From Alphaproteobacteria bacterium (GTDB lineage: Bacteria > Pseudomonadota > Alphaproteobacteria > UBA6615), in the NCBI GenBank assembly GCA_021774575.1, contig JAJFIX010000009.1:1-64000 (forward strand): a stretch of DNA of 64,000 nt. Reading direction: 5' to 3'. Below, in pieces: positions 1 to 6,824 of the stretch. The position numbers and the translations under genes were made by a program. Within the stretch, counting starts at the first letter, position 1; the number at the start of each line of letters is the position of its first letter. Below the pieces are notes generated by a model, which saw only the letters and a program-made list of their open reading frames with translations, was not told the origin of the DNA and did not search any database.

Positions 1-2
1 TC

Positions 3-140
3 TATCAACTTCTGAGCTACAAAGGGGAGGTGGATCTTGAAGCAAAACTCGACGAATGGGAGCGGTTTTACAACTTCGCCAGACCCCACGGCGCTTTCAA
101 TGGAAAAATACCTTACGAGGCGCTCAGAGAAAAACTATAA
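3..140 (+). pseudogene. Transposase C-terminal fragment (DDE integrase-core type)
   Basis: The reading frame enters from the left edge and ends at a TAA at 138-140, giving 45 residues that finish in EWERFYNFARPHGAFNGK and PYEALREKL. The N-F-x-R-P-H-x-x-x-x-G-x-x-P-x-E pattern is the typical end of the rve catalytic core in IS481/IS3-type transposases, where the last acidic residue of the DDE triad lies just upstream. Only the tail is inside the window, so I cannot tell whether the full gene is intact. Its right inverted repeat should lie within the next few dozen bases but I could not define it. Confidence 0.75.
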
Positions 141-391
141 ACCTGAATTCGGATGTCCCACGAGTAACCGCAGGTTACACTCGGGGTCTCGCGGCCCAAT
201 CTTCGAGTTTTCTGCCCAACAACAAAAATTCGGACAACACTCCGTTCGACATCCGCTACAGGAGACGTTTGCCCATTTGGCCTAAATATAATGAAGCATG
301 CCCATAGCCGAGCCGTGGCGATGGTGAGTGCCAAAATACTGCGTCGGCAGAAACCTGGGTACCATGCGATCTGTCTCCTGCATGGGGGCGT
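141..391. other. Gap downstream of the transposase tail
   Basis: No convincing gene is present. An imperfect dyad lies at about 169-189, with GAGTAACC opposed by GGTTACACTC around GCA. It may belong to the right end of the insertion sequence whose transposase ends at 140, but with no second end in the window this is only a guess. Confidence 0.3.
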
Positions 392-1045
392 CTATTCCTG
401 CTGAACCGTTGTGTCGGCGATGAGATCGTTTATGCTGTTGGCAATCTGCCCGAGCGACTCTCGAAATCCGTTCATTGCTTCGTGTGGATCGACGGTGTTG
501 AGCGGTGATCTTGCACTAAGTTGCTCTGACGCGACGAGCCGGGAAGATTGGGCCTCGACAAGATGAATGCGCGCGCTGATTTCAACCGACGGCGGTGCTT
601 CATTGGCGCTGGCGGTGATATTAAAATCGTCGAAGATTGTAAATAGGTGATATTCCGCGGATACGGCCTCGGCCTCGGCGCCAATCGCAGTAACCAAGCC
701 AAGATTGTTCAGAGATTCGGCCAGAAATGATTGGATGATCCTCGGCGGCTTATCAACCCACCTGGCGTCTGATAAATATTGAACCTCGTTCGCCTGCGGT
801 ATGACGGCGATCCGGTCGATTGCGAGAGCAGCCGGCATTTCCGGTTCATGCACAATCACGATCGGTCTGTCTTGCCCGAGCACCGTTTGAGTGTTAATTG
901 CGGTCATCGGGTCAATTCTGAAGAGGCGAGGGGCAGGACCGGATCCGGGCAATTCAACCAACGGACCGCAGCCGGACAGGCTAACCAGGCAGACAGCGAT
1001 TGTGGCAGCGCTTGCACGCACGGCCACGAAGAGGTCACGCATCAT
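392..1045 (-). CDS. ABC-type transport auxiliary lipoprotein (PqiC/YmbA-like)
   Basis: A 217-residue predicted lipoprotein. The N-terminus has a basic start, a hydrophobic stretch and a lipobox (LSGCG) that would make Cys26 the lipidated residue. The rest fits the ABC_trans_aux (DUF330) family, whose members accompany MCE-type lipid transporters and are thought to bridge the periplasm at the outer membrane. It is the last gene of a four-gene operon and starts 3 bp after the mlaD stop. The assignment rests on the lipobox, size and operon position more than on any catalytic motif, since the family has none. The exact role (outer-membrane partner or periplasmic tether) is inferred. Confidence 0.8.
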   Translation of the reverse strand: MMRDLFVAVRASAATIAVCLVSLSGCGPLVELPGSGPAPRLFRIDPMTAINTQTVLGQDRPIVIVHEPEMPAALAIDRIAVIPQANEVQYLSDARWVDKPPRIIQSFLAESLNNLGLVTAIGAEAEAVSAEYHLFTIFDDFNITASANEAPPSVEISARIHLVEAQSSRLVASEQLSARSPLNTVDPHEAMNGFRESLGQIANSINDLIADTTVQQE

Positions 1046-1048
1046 GAT

Positions 1049-1861
1049 CTACTCACTTTGATATTCAGGGATATTCGATCCGAAAATTGTCTCAGCCGCG
1101 CTTTGGTCGAAGTCTGTCGCGACGCTATTGAGGACCGAGGTCAGGCGTCGCAGGTCGGCGACGAGTGACGAGATTTCCGGCAAACTGCCGGCTGAAAACG
1201 CACTCGCCGATGAGAACAATTGTTCGGCCTCGGCGGTTATCCGAATGGCCCGGATACTCGCAGCGTTGAAATTTTGTGCGGTCTCATGGGAAACGGCGGC
1301 AACGTCGCCGGTGATGGTGACTAGGTTGGCGAGGAGCTCAGTCAGTAACTCTTGATTCTGCGGGCTTAGAACATGCGTTACCTGTTCGGCCGCGCCACGA
1401 ATATCGCCCAGTGCTGCGGGTATATTTGCCATGAGATTTTGTATGGTCGATGGCTCTGAGGTTATGCGCCCGTATCTTTGTTCATCACTCGGCGCCAGTA
1501 GCTCGGTGGAAACACCGCCTGAGACTTCTATGTAGGAGACGCCGGTGAGCCCCTGGACCTCCAATTTTGCAACCGCATCGATGGTGATCGGCACGGAATC
1601 GTCAATTGTCACGACAACCTGTACCAGATGAACGTTATTTTCATATATACCAATTGAGCGAACTTGGCCGACGGGTATGCCATTGAATCGGACGTCACCG
1701 CCGACGCTTAACCCCGAGACTGATCCCGATATTAGAATTTCATATTCGACATATTCGACATCGAATTCACTACGCACCAACCAGATCATCGTGGCAAAAA
1801 ACACTGCCAGACCAGCAACGACAAAGGAGCCAATAAGTAGGTAGTTTGGTTTGTTTTCCAT
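1049..1861 (-). CDS. mlaD: MlaD/MCE-domain lipid transport protein
   Basis: 270 residues with one N-terminal membrane anchor (about residues 7-27, LLIGSFVVAGLAVFFATMIW) followed by a single MCE domain (about 37-115). That domain contains the family-typical stretch GLSVGGDVRFNGIPVGQV and a later GLTGVSYIEV. The C-terminal half is helical and acidic, as expected for the part that forms the hexamer channel. MCE proteins of this type form a periplasmic hexameric ring that binds phospholipids and docks on MlaE/MlaF. The start codon overlaps the last base of mlaF, so translation is probably coupled. MlaD proteins of E. coli are shorter (about 180 residues), so this one has an extended tail. Confidence 0.9.
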   Translation of the reverse strand: MENKPNYLLIGSFVVAGLAVFFATMIWLVRSEFDVEYVEYEILISGSVSGLSVGGDVRFNGIPVGQVRSIGIYENNVHLVQVVVTIDDSVPITIDAVAKLEVQGLTGVSYIEVSGGVSTELLAPSDEQRYGRITSEPSTIQNLMANIPAALGDIRGAAEQVTHVLSPQNQELLTELLANLVTITGDVAAVSHETAQNFNAASIRAIRITAEAEQLFSSASAFSAGSLPEISSLVADLRRLTSVLNSVATDFDQSAAETIFGSNIPEYQSE

Positions 1862-2634
1862 TATGCCTCAAAAGGTCGGGCGGCGCGACCACGCGGTCCA
1901 TGGAAGTACTCATGGACCCATGGGTGGTCGACATTCAGTAATTCTTCGATCTGACCGATATATTTCACCTTCTTGTCAGCCAAAACGGCGACACGATCAC
2001 AGGCAGCATATAATGTGTCGAGATCATGAGTGACCAATATGACGGTGATGCCCAAACTCTTCGACAGCTCCTTTATGAGGCTATCAAAGGCAGCGGCACT
2101 GATTGGGTCAAGGCCGGCTGTTGGTTCGTCTAGTAACAGAATATTTGGGTCCAGAGCCAGGGCGCGCGCCAATCCGGCGCGCTTACGCATGCCGCCGGAT
2201 ATATCGGAAGGCAATTTTGGCCCAGCGTCAGGTGGCAGGCCGACAAGGGCGATTTTCAGGGCGGCGATTTCGCCCATGAGTTCCTCGCTTAAGCGCAGAT
2301 GTTCCTGCAGCGGAACCTGAACATTTTGTGCCACCGTAAGAGACGAGAACAGGGCGCCGTCCTGAAACAGCACGCCCAATCTTCTGCTAATCGATCGCTT
2401 TTGTTCGCGCGTCGCTGCGGTCGCGCAGATGCCGTCGATCCAGATTTCGCCGTCGTGTTGTTGGTTCAACCCCACAATAGTCCTAAGCAAAACTGATTTG
2501 CCTGTCCCCGAGCCACCGACGACACCCAATATCTCACCTTTGGTGATGTCGAGATCCAAGTCTTCGTGAATGATCTTAGTGCCAAATTTATTGGTGATGC
2601 CGCGCAGCCGAATTATCGAGTTCATGCTGGTCAC
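1861..2634 (-). CDS. mlaF: MlaF-type ABC transporter ATPase
   Basis: 257 residues with a complete ABC ATPase: Walker A GGSGTGKSVLL (about 39-49), Q-loop LFQDGALFS, signature ISGGMRKRAGLARAL, Walker B ILLLDEPTAGLDP and the switch His in LVTHDL. The SGGM signature and GALFSSLTVAQNV are typical of the MlaF branch that energises phospholipid transport. It lies between mlaE (5 bp gap) and mlaD (1 bp overlap). The C-terminal extension ending GPRGRAARPF may correspond to the tail by which MlaF contacts its STAS partner; here the STAS domain is fused to MlaE, so that contact is inferred. Confidence 0.93.
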   Translation of the reverse strand: MTSMNSIIRLRGITNKFGTKIIHEDLDLDITKGEILGVVGGSGTGKSVLLRTIVGLNQQHDGEIWIDGICATAATREQKRSISRRLGVLFQDGALFSSLTVAQNVQVPLQEHLRLSEELMGEIAALKIALVGLPPDAGPKLPSDISGGMRKRAGLARALALDPNILLLDEPTAGLDPISAAAFDSLIKELSKSLGITVILVTHDLDTLYAACDRVAVLADKKVKYIGQIEELLNVDHPWVHEYFHGPRGRAARPFEA

Positions 2635-2639
2635 TACGA

Positions 2640-3758
2640 TCAGATTCCCAACGCGGTGAACAATATGGCGAAAGCAGCATTTATGACGATGACTAGAAAA
2701 ATCGCTTCGACGACGGATTTTGTCGTTTGCTTGCCGAGACTGACAGCGCTGTTTTCGACCATCAATCCTTCAAAGCAACCGCACACTGTGATGACGACAG
2801 CAAACACCGGCGCCTTGAGGACGCCCAGCCAAAGAGACCAGCCCTGTAGCGCCTCGCCAGCACGTTCGATAAACACAACTGGCGAAATTCCCAAGGTGAC
2901 CCAAGCGACAAAGGCACCGCCAACAAGACCCATGAAGTTGGCAAACAGTGTCAGCACTGGCAGCGCAATGACGAAGGCGATGAGCCGCGGCACGACGAGG
3001 ACTGTCATTGGGCTCATGCCGATGACCTCCATCGCATCGATCTCTTCGTTCAACTTCATCGATCCAATATGGGCGGTGAATGCACTACCGGACCGTCCGG
3101 CAACCATGATGGCGGTCAACAATACGCCGAGTTCCCTGAATATCGAGATGGCCAACATGTCGACAACGAAGATTTCAGCGCCGAATTTGCGTAGCTGAAA
3201 GGCGCCCTGCGTCACCAGAACGCCGCCGATCAGGAACGCGATCAGGCCGACGATCGGCACCGATCGAGTGCCGATTGCCTCCAATTGATAAGCGGTGGCG
3301 CGCCATCTCAATTGTCCCGGGTGCCTGAGGGCGATCGACATGGTCGCCAATAGTCGGAGCATAAACGCCATCAAGGCGCCGAGCAGTCCCAAAACACGCA
3401 GTGTGTTTTCACCGATTTCCGTGAGAATTCTAATAATTACAGGCTGTATTGGCGGGGCAATTTCGCAATAGCGGTAGCTATCGCTCACATGGTCAAGCAA
3501 GGCGCTGTGTGTGGGGTTGGCACCATCGACGACGACGCTTGCCCCTGCTCGCTGGAAAAGTTTTACAACTTTTTGCACCAGCCAGGCTCCGGTGGTGTCA
3601 AGGGTTTGGAGTTTGCTTAGGTCGATGACAACTGATTGGGCGTCGCCGGTTGGAAGCTGAGACAGCAGATTTTCGAACTCACCGGCAGACTGGCTATTGA
3701 GATGTTCGCCAATAAAAATTCGCTTTTCGGCGTTGGTGTCATCGACAGTCAACAACAT
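2640..3758 (-). CDS. mlaE: MlaE-type permease with N-terminal STAS domain
   Basis: 372 residues. Residues about 1-105 form a STAS-like domain (VVIDLSKLQTLDTTGAWLV), the counterpart of the separate MlaB protein in enterobacteria. Residues about 120-372 form the MlaE permease with five to six membrane segments and the conserved stretch FRELGVLLTAIMVAGRSGSAFTA (shown here in part), followed by EIDAMEVIGMSP. The fused STAS-MlaE form is common in alphaproteobacteria and explains why no mlaB gene is present. The start is supported by GGAG about 9 bp upstream of the ATG. This is the first gene of the mlaE-F-D-lipoprotein operon. Confidence 0.92.
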   Translation of the reverse strand: MLLTVDDTNAEKRIFIGEHLNSQSAGEFENLLSQLPTGDAQSVVIDLSKLQTLDTTGAWLVQKVVKLFQRAGASVVVDGANPTHSALLDHVSDSYRYCEIAPPIQPVIIRILTEIGENTLRVLGLLGALMAFMLRLLATMSIALRHPGQLRWRATAYQLEAIGTRSVPIVGLIAFLIGGVLVTQGAFQLRKFGAEIFVVDMLAISIFRELGVLLTAIMVAGRSGSAFTAHIGSMKLNEEIDAMEVIGMSPMTVLVVPRLIAFVIALPVLTLFANFMGLVGGAFVAWVTLGISPVVFIERAGEALQGWSLWLGVLKAPVFAVVITVCGCFEGLMVENSAVSLGKQTTKSVVEAIFLVIVINAAFAILFTALGI

Positions 3759-3795
3759 GTCGCACTGCTCCGATCGGCCGTCTCGTCAATGCGGT

Positions 3796-3813
3796 GCTGT
3801 AAAACGTTACAGC
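3796..3813. promoter_or_regulatory. Perfect 7-bp dyad upstream of mlaE
   Basis: GCTGTAA at 3796-3802 and TTACAGC at 3807-3813 surround AACG. The site is in the 78-bp gap between the stop of the Rieske-glutamate-synthase gene and the mlaE start, both on the minus strand. It could be an operator for the mla operon or a weak hairpin. There is no clear T-run, so it does not look like a good intrinsic terminator. Confidence 0.35.
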
Positions 3814-3836
3814 TGGGAAGGGGGGCGATTGACACA

Positions 3837-5453
3837 TTATCCCGGTGCGCCAACGCCGCCATATGCAACGCCGGAAAGAGCCGACATCTCGGTTTTCCAG
3901 GTGATCAGGTCTTCTCGATTAAATTGGTTCAGGTGCTGGTGTCCGCAGGCGCGGGCTAAGATCTTCATCAATTCGATTGAGGCCTCGAAGAAACGGGCCA
4001 ATTGCTGGGCAGATTTTTCAACTTGTAGACGCGCCTCAAGTCCCGGGTTTTGAGTAGCAATGCCAACCGGGCAATTGTTGGTATGGCAAGCACGCATTCC
4101 CAAGCAGCCGATCGCTTGCAGTGCCGAATTTGAAACGGCAATGGCGTCGGCGCCCAGCGCCAGAGCCTTGGCAAAGTCGGCCGGTGTCCGAAGTCCGCCG
4201 GTGATAACCAACGAGATATTGGACTGTTCCGAGAGGTCAAGATGTGCTCGTGCACGTGCTAGAGCCGGAATCGTGGGCACCGATATATTATCTCGAAAGA
4301 TCAACGGAGCCGCGCCGGTGCCACCGCCGCGGCCATCCAGTATTATATAGTCAACGCCGATATCGAGCGCGGCATCAATGTCTTTCTCGATGTGTTGTGC
4401 TGATAACTTGTAGCCAATTGGTATGCCCCCGGTCGTTTGGCGAACCTCGTCGGCAAATTCGCGTATTTGCGAGGTGGTCGTCCATTCAGGAAATCGGGCA
4501 GGCGAGATTGCGTCTTCGCCTTCATTCAGGTTTCGAACCTTGGCAATTTTGCCTTTCACCTTGTGACCGGGTAGATGCCCACCCGTACCCGTCTTTGCCC
4601 CCTGACCTCCTTTGAAATGGAAGGCTTGCACGGCGGTTAGTTTTTTCATTGAGAAACCGAAACGGCCCGAGGCCATTTCGTAGAAGTAACGTGAGTTTGC
4701 TGCCTGTTCCTCCTCCAACATGCCGCCTTCACCAGAACAAATGCCGGTGCCTGAAAGTTCCGCGCCGCGGGCAAGCGCAACCTTCGCCGATTCCGACAGG
4801 GCGCCGAAGCTCATGTCGGAGACAAAAAGTGGAATTTTGAGTGTAAGAGGTTTGCTGGCGCCGGGGCCGATTACAACATCCGTACCGATGGGTTCGTCAT
4901 CGAGCAATGGCGGTGTATCAAGCTGCGCTGTGACGAATTGCAAATCATCCCACAAAGGTAGTTGCTGACGGGGCACGCCCATCGCCTGAACAACACCATG
5001 ATGGCCGGTTTTTTCCAGGCCATTACGGGCATAGTCTTGAATGAGATTAACGTGGGGCTCCTCAGCGCCGCCATGGATATCCGCAAATAGGCCGAGATAG
5101 TCGTCTCGCGCATAGGGTTGCGGGTTTTTTATCTCCCACCCGGCGATTTCATCTTTGTCGACCCAGACCTGGCCGTCTTCAATCGTTGAGCCGAATTTGT
5201 GAAGTTTTTCGTCATTATTGTACTGGCTGACGCCCGTATCGAACCGATAATCCCAATTGTGCAAACCGCAGATCAGATTGTCGCCCTCGACCCGCCCGTC
5301 TGACATCAGCGCGCCGCGATGTTGGCAGCGTCCGTAGAGCACCGAGACCTGATCATCATACCGGACGACGACGAGATCGACTTTAGCCACAAGCGCATAT
5401 CGCGGCTGGCGATCGTTCAATTCGTCCCATTCAAATATGGCAATCTTGTTCAT
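3837..5453 (-). CDS. Rieske-domain fusion to a glutamate-synthase-type FMN enzyme
   Basis: 538 residues in two parts. Residues about 5-100 are a Rieske [2Fe-2S] ferredoxin domain with ligands C43-x-H45 and C62-x-x-H65 (GRCQHRG and CGLHNW). Residues about 165-520 match the FMN-binding synthase domain of the GltB large subunit: SDMSFGALSESAKVALA, the GICSGEGG loop, KGGQGAKTGTGGHLP, and a cysteine cluster C450/C456/C461 (CLGMRACHTNNCPVG) that in glutamate synthase binds a 3Fe-4S cluster. There is no glutamine amidotransferase domain. Such stand-alone synthase proteins are annotated as 'FMN-binding glutamate synthase family' and their true substrate is usually unknown. The Rieske domain may deliver electrons in place of the NADPH-dependent small subunit (inference). 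A promoter-like element at 5592-5626 is shared with the Rieske-TPP gene. Confidence 0.85.
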   Translation of the reverse strand: MNKIAIFEWDELNDRQPRYALVAKVDLVVVRYDDQVSVLYGRCQHRGALMSDGRVEGDNLICGLHNWDYRFDTGVSQYNNDEKLHKFGSTIEDGQVWVDKDEIAGWEIKNPQPYARDDYLGLFADIHGGAEEPHVNLIQDYARNGLEKTGHHGVVQAMGVPRQQLPLWDDLQFVTAQLDTPPLLDDEPIGTDVVIGPGASKPLTLKIPLFVSDMSFGALSESAKVALARGAELSGTGICSGEGGMLEEEQAANSRYFYEMASGRFGFSMKKLTAVQAFHFKGGQGAKTGTGGHLPGHKVKGKIAKVRNLNEGEDAISPARFPEWTTTSQIREFADEVRQTTGGIPIGYKLSAQHIEKDIDAALDIGVDYIILDGRGGGTGAAPLIFRDNISVPTIPALARARAHLDLSEQSNISLVITGGLRTPADFAKALALGADAIAVSNSALQAIGCLGMRACHTNNCPVGIATQNPGLEARLQVEKSAQQLARFFEASIELMKILARACGHQHLNQFNREDLITWKTEMSALSGVAYGGVGAPG

Positions 5454-5591
5454 AGGTTTTTACTTTCGCTCATGGGTACTCTGGTTAAGGCGGGGCGGAT
5501 AGGCTGAGTTTCTGACAGTGAAACGATGCAAAATCCTCTGCTGGGCAAACCTGAACTACGAGAAATTCAGCTGTGGGCTGCAACACTACTC

Positions 5592-5626
5592 ATTAATTGG
5601 ATTCGCGTGGCGCCCAAAAGGTTACA
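5592..5626 (-). promoter_or_regulatory. ECF-type promoter candidate upstream of the Rieske-glutamate-synthase gene
   Basis: Read on the minus strand this is TGTAACCT, a 16-bp spacer, then ATCCAATTAAT. The plus-strand site at 6722-6756, upstream of the Rieske-TPP gene, has TGTAACCT, also 16 bp, then ATCTAACTAAT. The two spacers are dissimilar, so conservation is limited to the two boxes, as expected for -35 and -10 elements of one sigma factor. The likely factor is the ECF sigma encoded between them. The site is about 140 bp upstream of the gene start. Confidence 0.6.
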
Positions 5627-5660
5627 CTTGTAGGTCAAAGTTTTTTCGGCATGGTGGAGT

Positions 5661-5666
5661 AGGAGG
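5661..5666 (+). promoter_or_regulatory. Strong ribosome binding site that fixes a TTG start
   Basis: AGGAGG lies 6 bp upstream of the TTG at 5673. No in-frame ATG is found nearby, and the closest ATGs (5651, 5755) are out of frame. This supports TTG 5673 as the start of the sigma factor. Confidence 0.7.
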
Positions 5667-5672
5667 CCACGC

Positions 5673-6401
5673 TTGAACCTTGGAGGACCTATTGATAAGC
5701 TCAGGTTCCTATCAGCACGTTCGTCTTCTCGAATTAGATCGTGCGAGGAGCGTAATGGTTACCGAAAATCACAACTAATTGAACGCAAACTGGTAGGGCG
5801 CGCCCTGGAACCGAGTGAAAAGAGTGAGCAGGAACTTGTCCAACGCCTGAAAGATAAGGACCCGGCGGCGTTCGAAATATTTGTTCGCGCCCATGCCGGA
5901 TCCATGCTTGCGGTAGCTCGCAGAATAGTACGTGACGAGACTATTGCGGAAGATTGTGTGCAGGAAGCGCTGTTGTCGGTATATCGGAATATTGAAAAAT
6001 TCGAAGGTAGATCGGCTTTAGGAAGCTGGGTGCATCAAATCACGGTGAACGCCGCCCTCAACCAGCTGAAAAAGCAAAAAGGGCGTAAAGAACTGTCACT
6101 TGACCCTCTTTTGCCGATGTTTGATGACGGCAGTTTGCGGGTTGAACCGCGGGTTCAAGTTGACCAGACACCTGAGGATATCGTTGGTAACGAAAAATTG
6201 CGTAAGTATGTACTTGAACAAATTGAAAGTTTGCCGGATCCTTTTCGGGTCGTCCTTATCTTGAGAGATATAGAGGGTTTCAGCACGTCAGAGGTGGCCG
6301 ATTTCCTTGGCGATACAGTAGCGGCGATAAAAACGCGTCTACACCGAGCGCGTTCGGCACTGAAAAAACTCCTCGAGCCAATTTGGTCGGAGGACAGATG
6401 A
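5673..6401 (+). CDS. ECF-family RNA polymerase sigma factor
   Basis: 242 residues. After an N-terminal extension of about 45 residues there is a sigma-2 region (about 50-125: DKDPAAFEIFVRAHAG, EDCVQEALLSVYRNI, GSWVHQITVNAALNQLKK) and a sigma-4 region (about 180-235: EQIESLPDPFRVVLILRD, FSTSEVADFLGDTVAAIKTR, LHRARSALKKLL). Region 3 is absent, which defines the ECF group. The TTG start is chosen because AGGAGG sits 6 bp upstream. The stop overlaps the anti-sigma ATG (ATGA at 6398-6401), so the two are co-translated. The similar promoter-like motifs upstream of both flanking Rieske fusion genes suggest those genes are its targets (inference). No copy of the motif was seen in front of the sigma gene itself. 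Confidence 0.9.
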   Translation: MNLGGPIDKLRFLSARSSSRIRSCEERNGYRKSQLIERKLVGRALEPSEKSEQELVQRLKDKDPAAFEIFVRAHAGSMLAVARRIVRDETIAEDCVQEALLSVYRNIEKFEGRSALGSWVHQITVNAALNQLKKQKGRKELSLDPLLPMFDDGSLRVEPRVQVDQTPEDIVGNEKLRKYVLEQIESLPDPFRVVLILRDIEGFSTSEVADFLGDTVAAIKTRLHRARSALKKLLEPIWSEDR

Positions 6402-6703
6402 TGGCAGCAATAATACGATCGCTTCGTTCCGGTTGTTACCAAAACCTGCCGGGCATGATTACGTGCGTCGAATTTGAAGATTTTATCTTGGATTATTTGG
6501 AAGGCTCACTGCCTAAAAGACAGCGTATAATTTTTGAAATTCACCTCGCGGTTTGTCGTGAGTGCCGCGATTATTTGACGGCTTACAAAAAGACGATTGA
6601 ACTTGGAAAGAGGATATTTGAGGGCACCAATGCGTCCGTCCCTGAATCTGTTCCAGAAGACCTGATTGCAGCTGTTTTGGCCGCACGATCTTCGGCAGAA
6701 TGA
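6398..6703 (+). CDS. Zinc-finger (ZAS-type) soluble anti-sigma factor
   Basis: About 101 residues from the ATG at 6398, which is preceded by GGAGGA and overlaps the sigma stop codon. An in-frame start at 6383 is possible but less likely. It contains the H-x3-C-x2-C motif of anti-sigma zinc fingers (IHLAVCRECRDYL), an upstream cysteine (MITCVEFEDF) and the helix DYLEGSLP common to zf-HC2 proteins. No membrane segment follows, so it is probably a cytoplasmic, possibly redox- or metal-responsive, partner that holds the ECF sigma factor inactive. Its signal is unknown. The tail VPESVPEDLIAAVLAARSS is low-complexity helix. Confidence 0.82.
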   Translation: MMAAIIRSLRSGCYQNLPGMITCVEFEDFILDYLEGSLPKRQRIIFEIHLAVCRECRDYLTAYKKTIELGKRIFEGTNASVPESVPEDLIAAVLAARSSAE

Positions 6704-6721
6704 CTTTTTTCTCAGCGAACC

Positions 6722-6756
6722 TGTAACCTCAAAGCGATTTCACGCATCTAACTAAT
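6722..6756 (+). promoter_or_regulatory. ECF-type promoter candidate upstream of the Rieske-TPP gene
   Basis: TGTAACCT (6722-6729), 16-bp spacer, ATCTAACTAAT (6746-6756). It matches the minus-strand site at 5592-5626 in both boxes and in spacing. It lies between the anti-sigma stop and the Rieske-TPP start, about 70 bp from the ATG at 6825, so that gene may have its own ECF-dependent transcript. Confidence 0.6.
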
Positions 6757-6824
6757 AGGATCGCCTCGAACCAAGTGCAATCGTTCTTGGGAATGTGGGG
6801 CCTATTGGCGGGAGCGTGACGGGA

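Noticed and set aside
169-189. GAGTAACC/GGTTACACTC dyad compared with the ECF box TGTAACCT
   Set aside because: It contains TGTAACCT on the minus strand but no ATCYAAYTAAT box 16 bp further, so it is not counted as a third ECF promoter.
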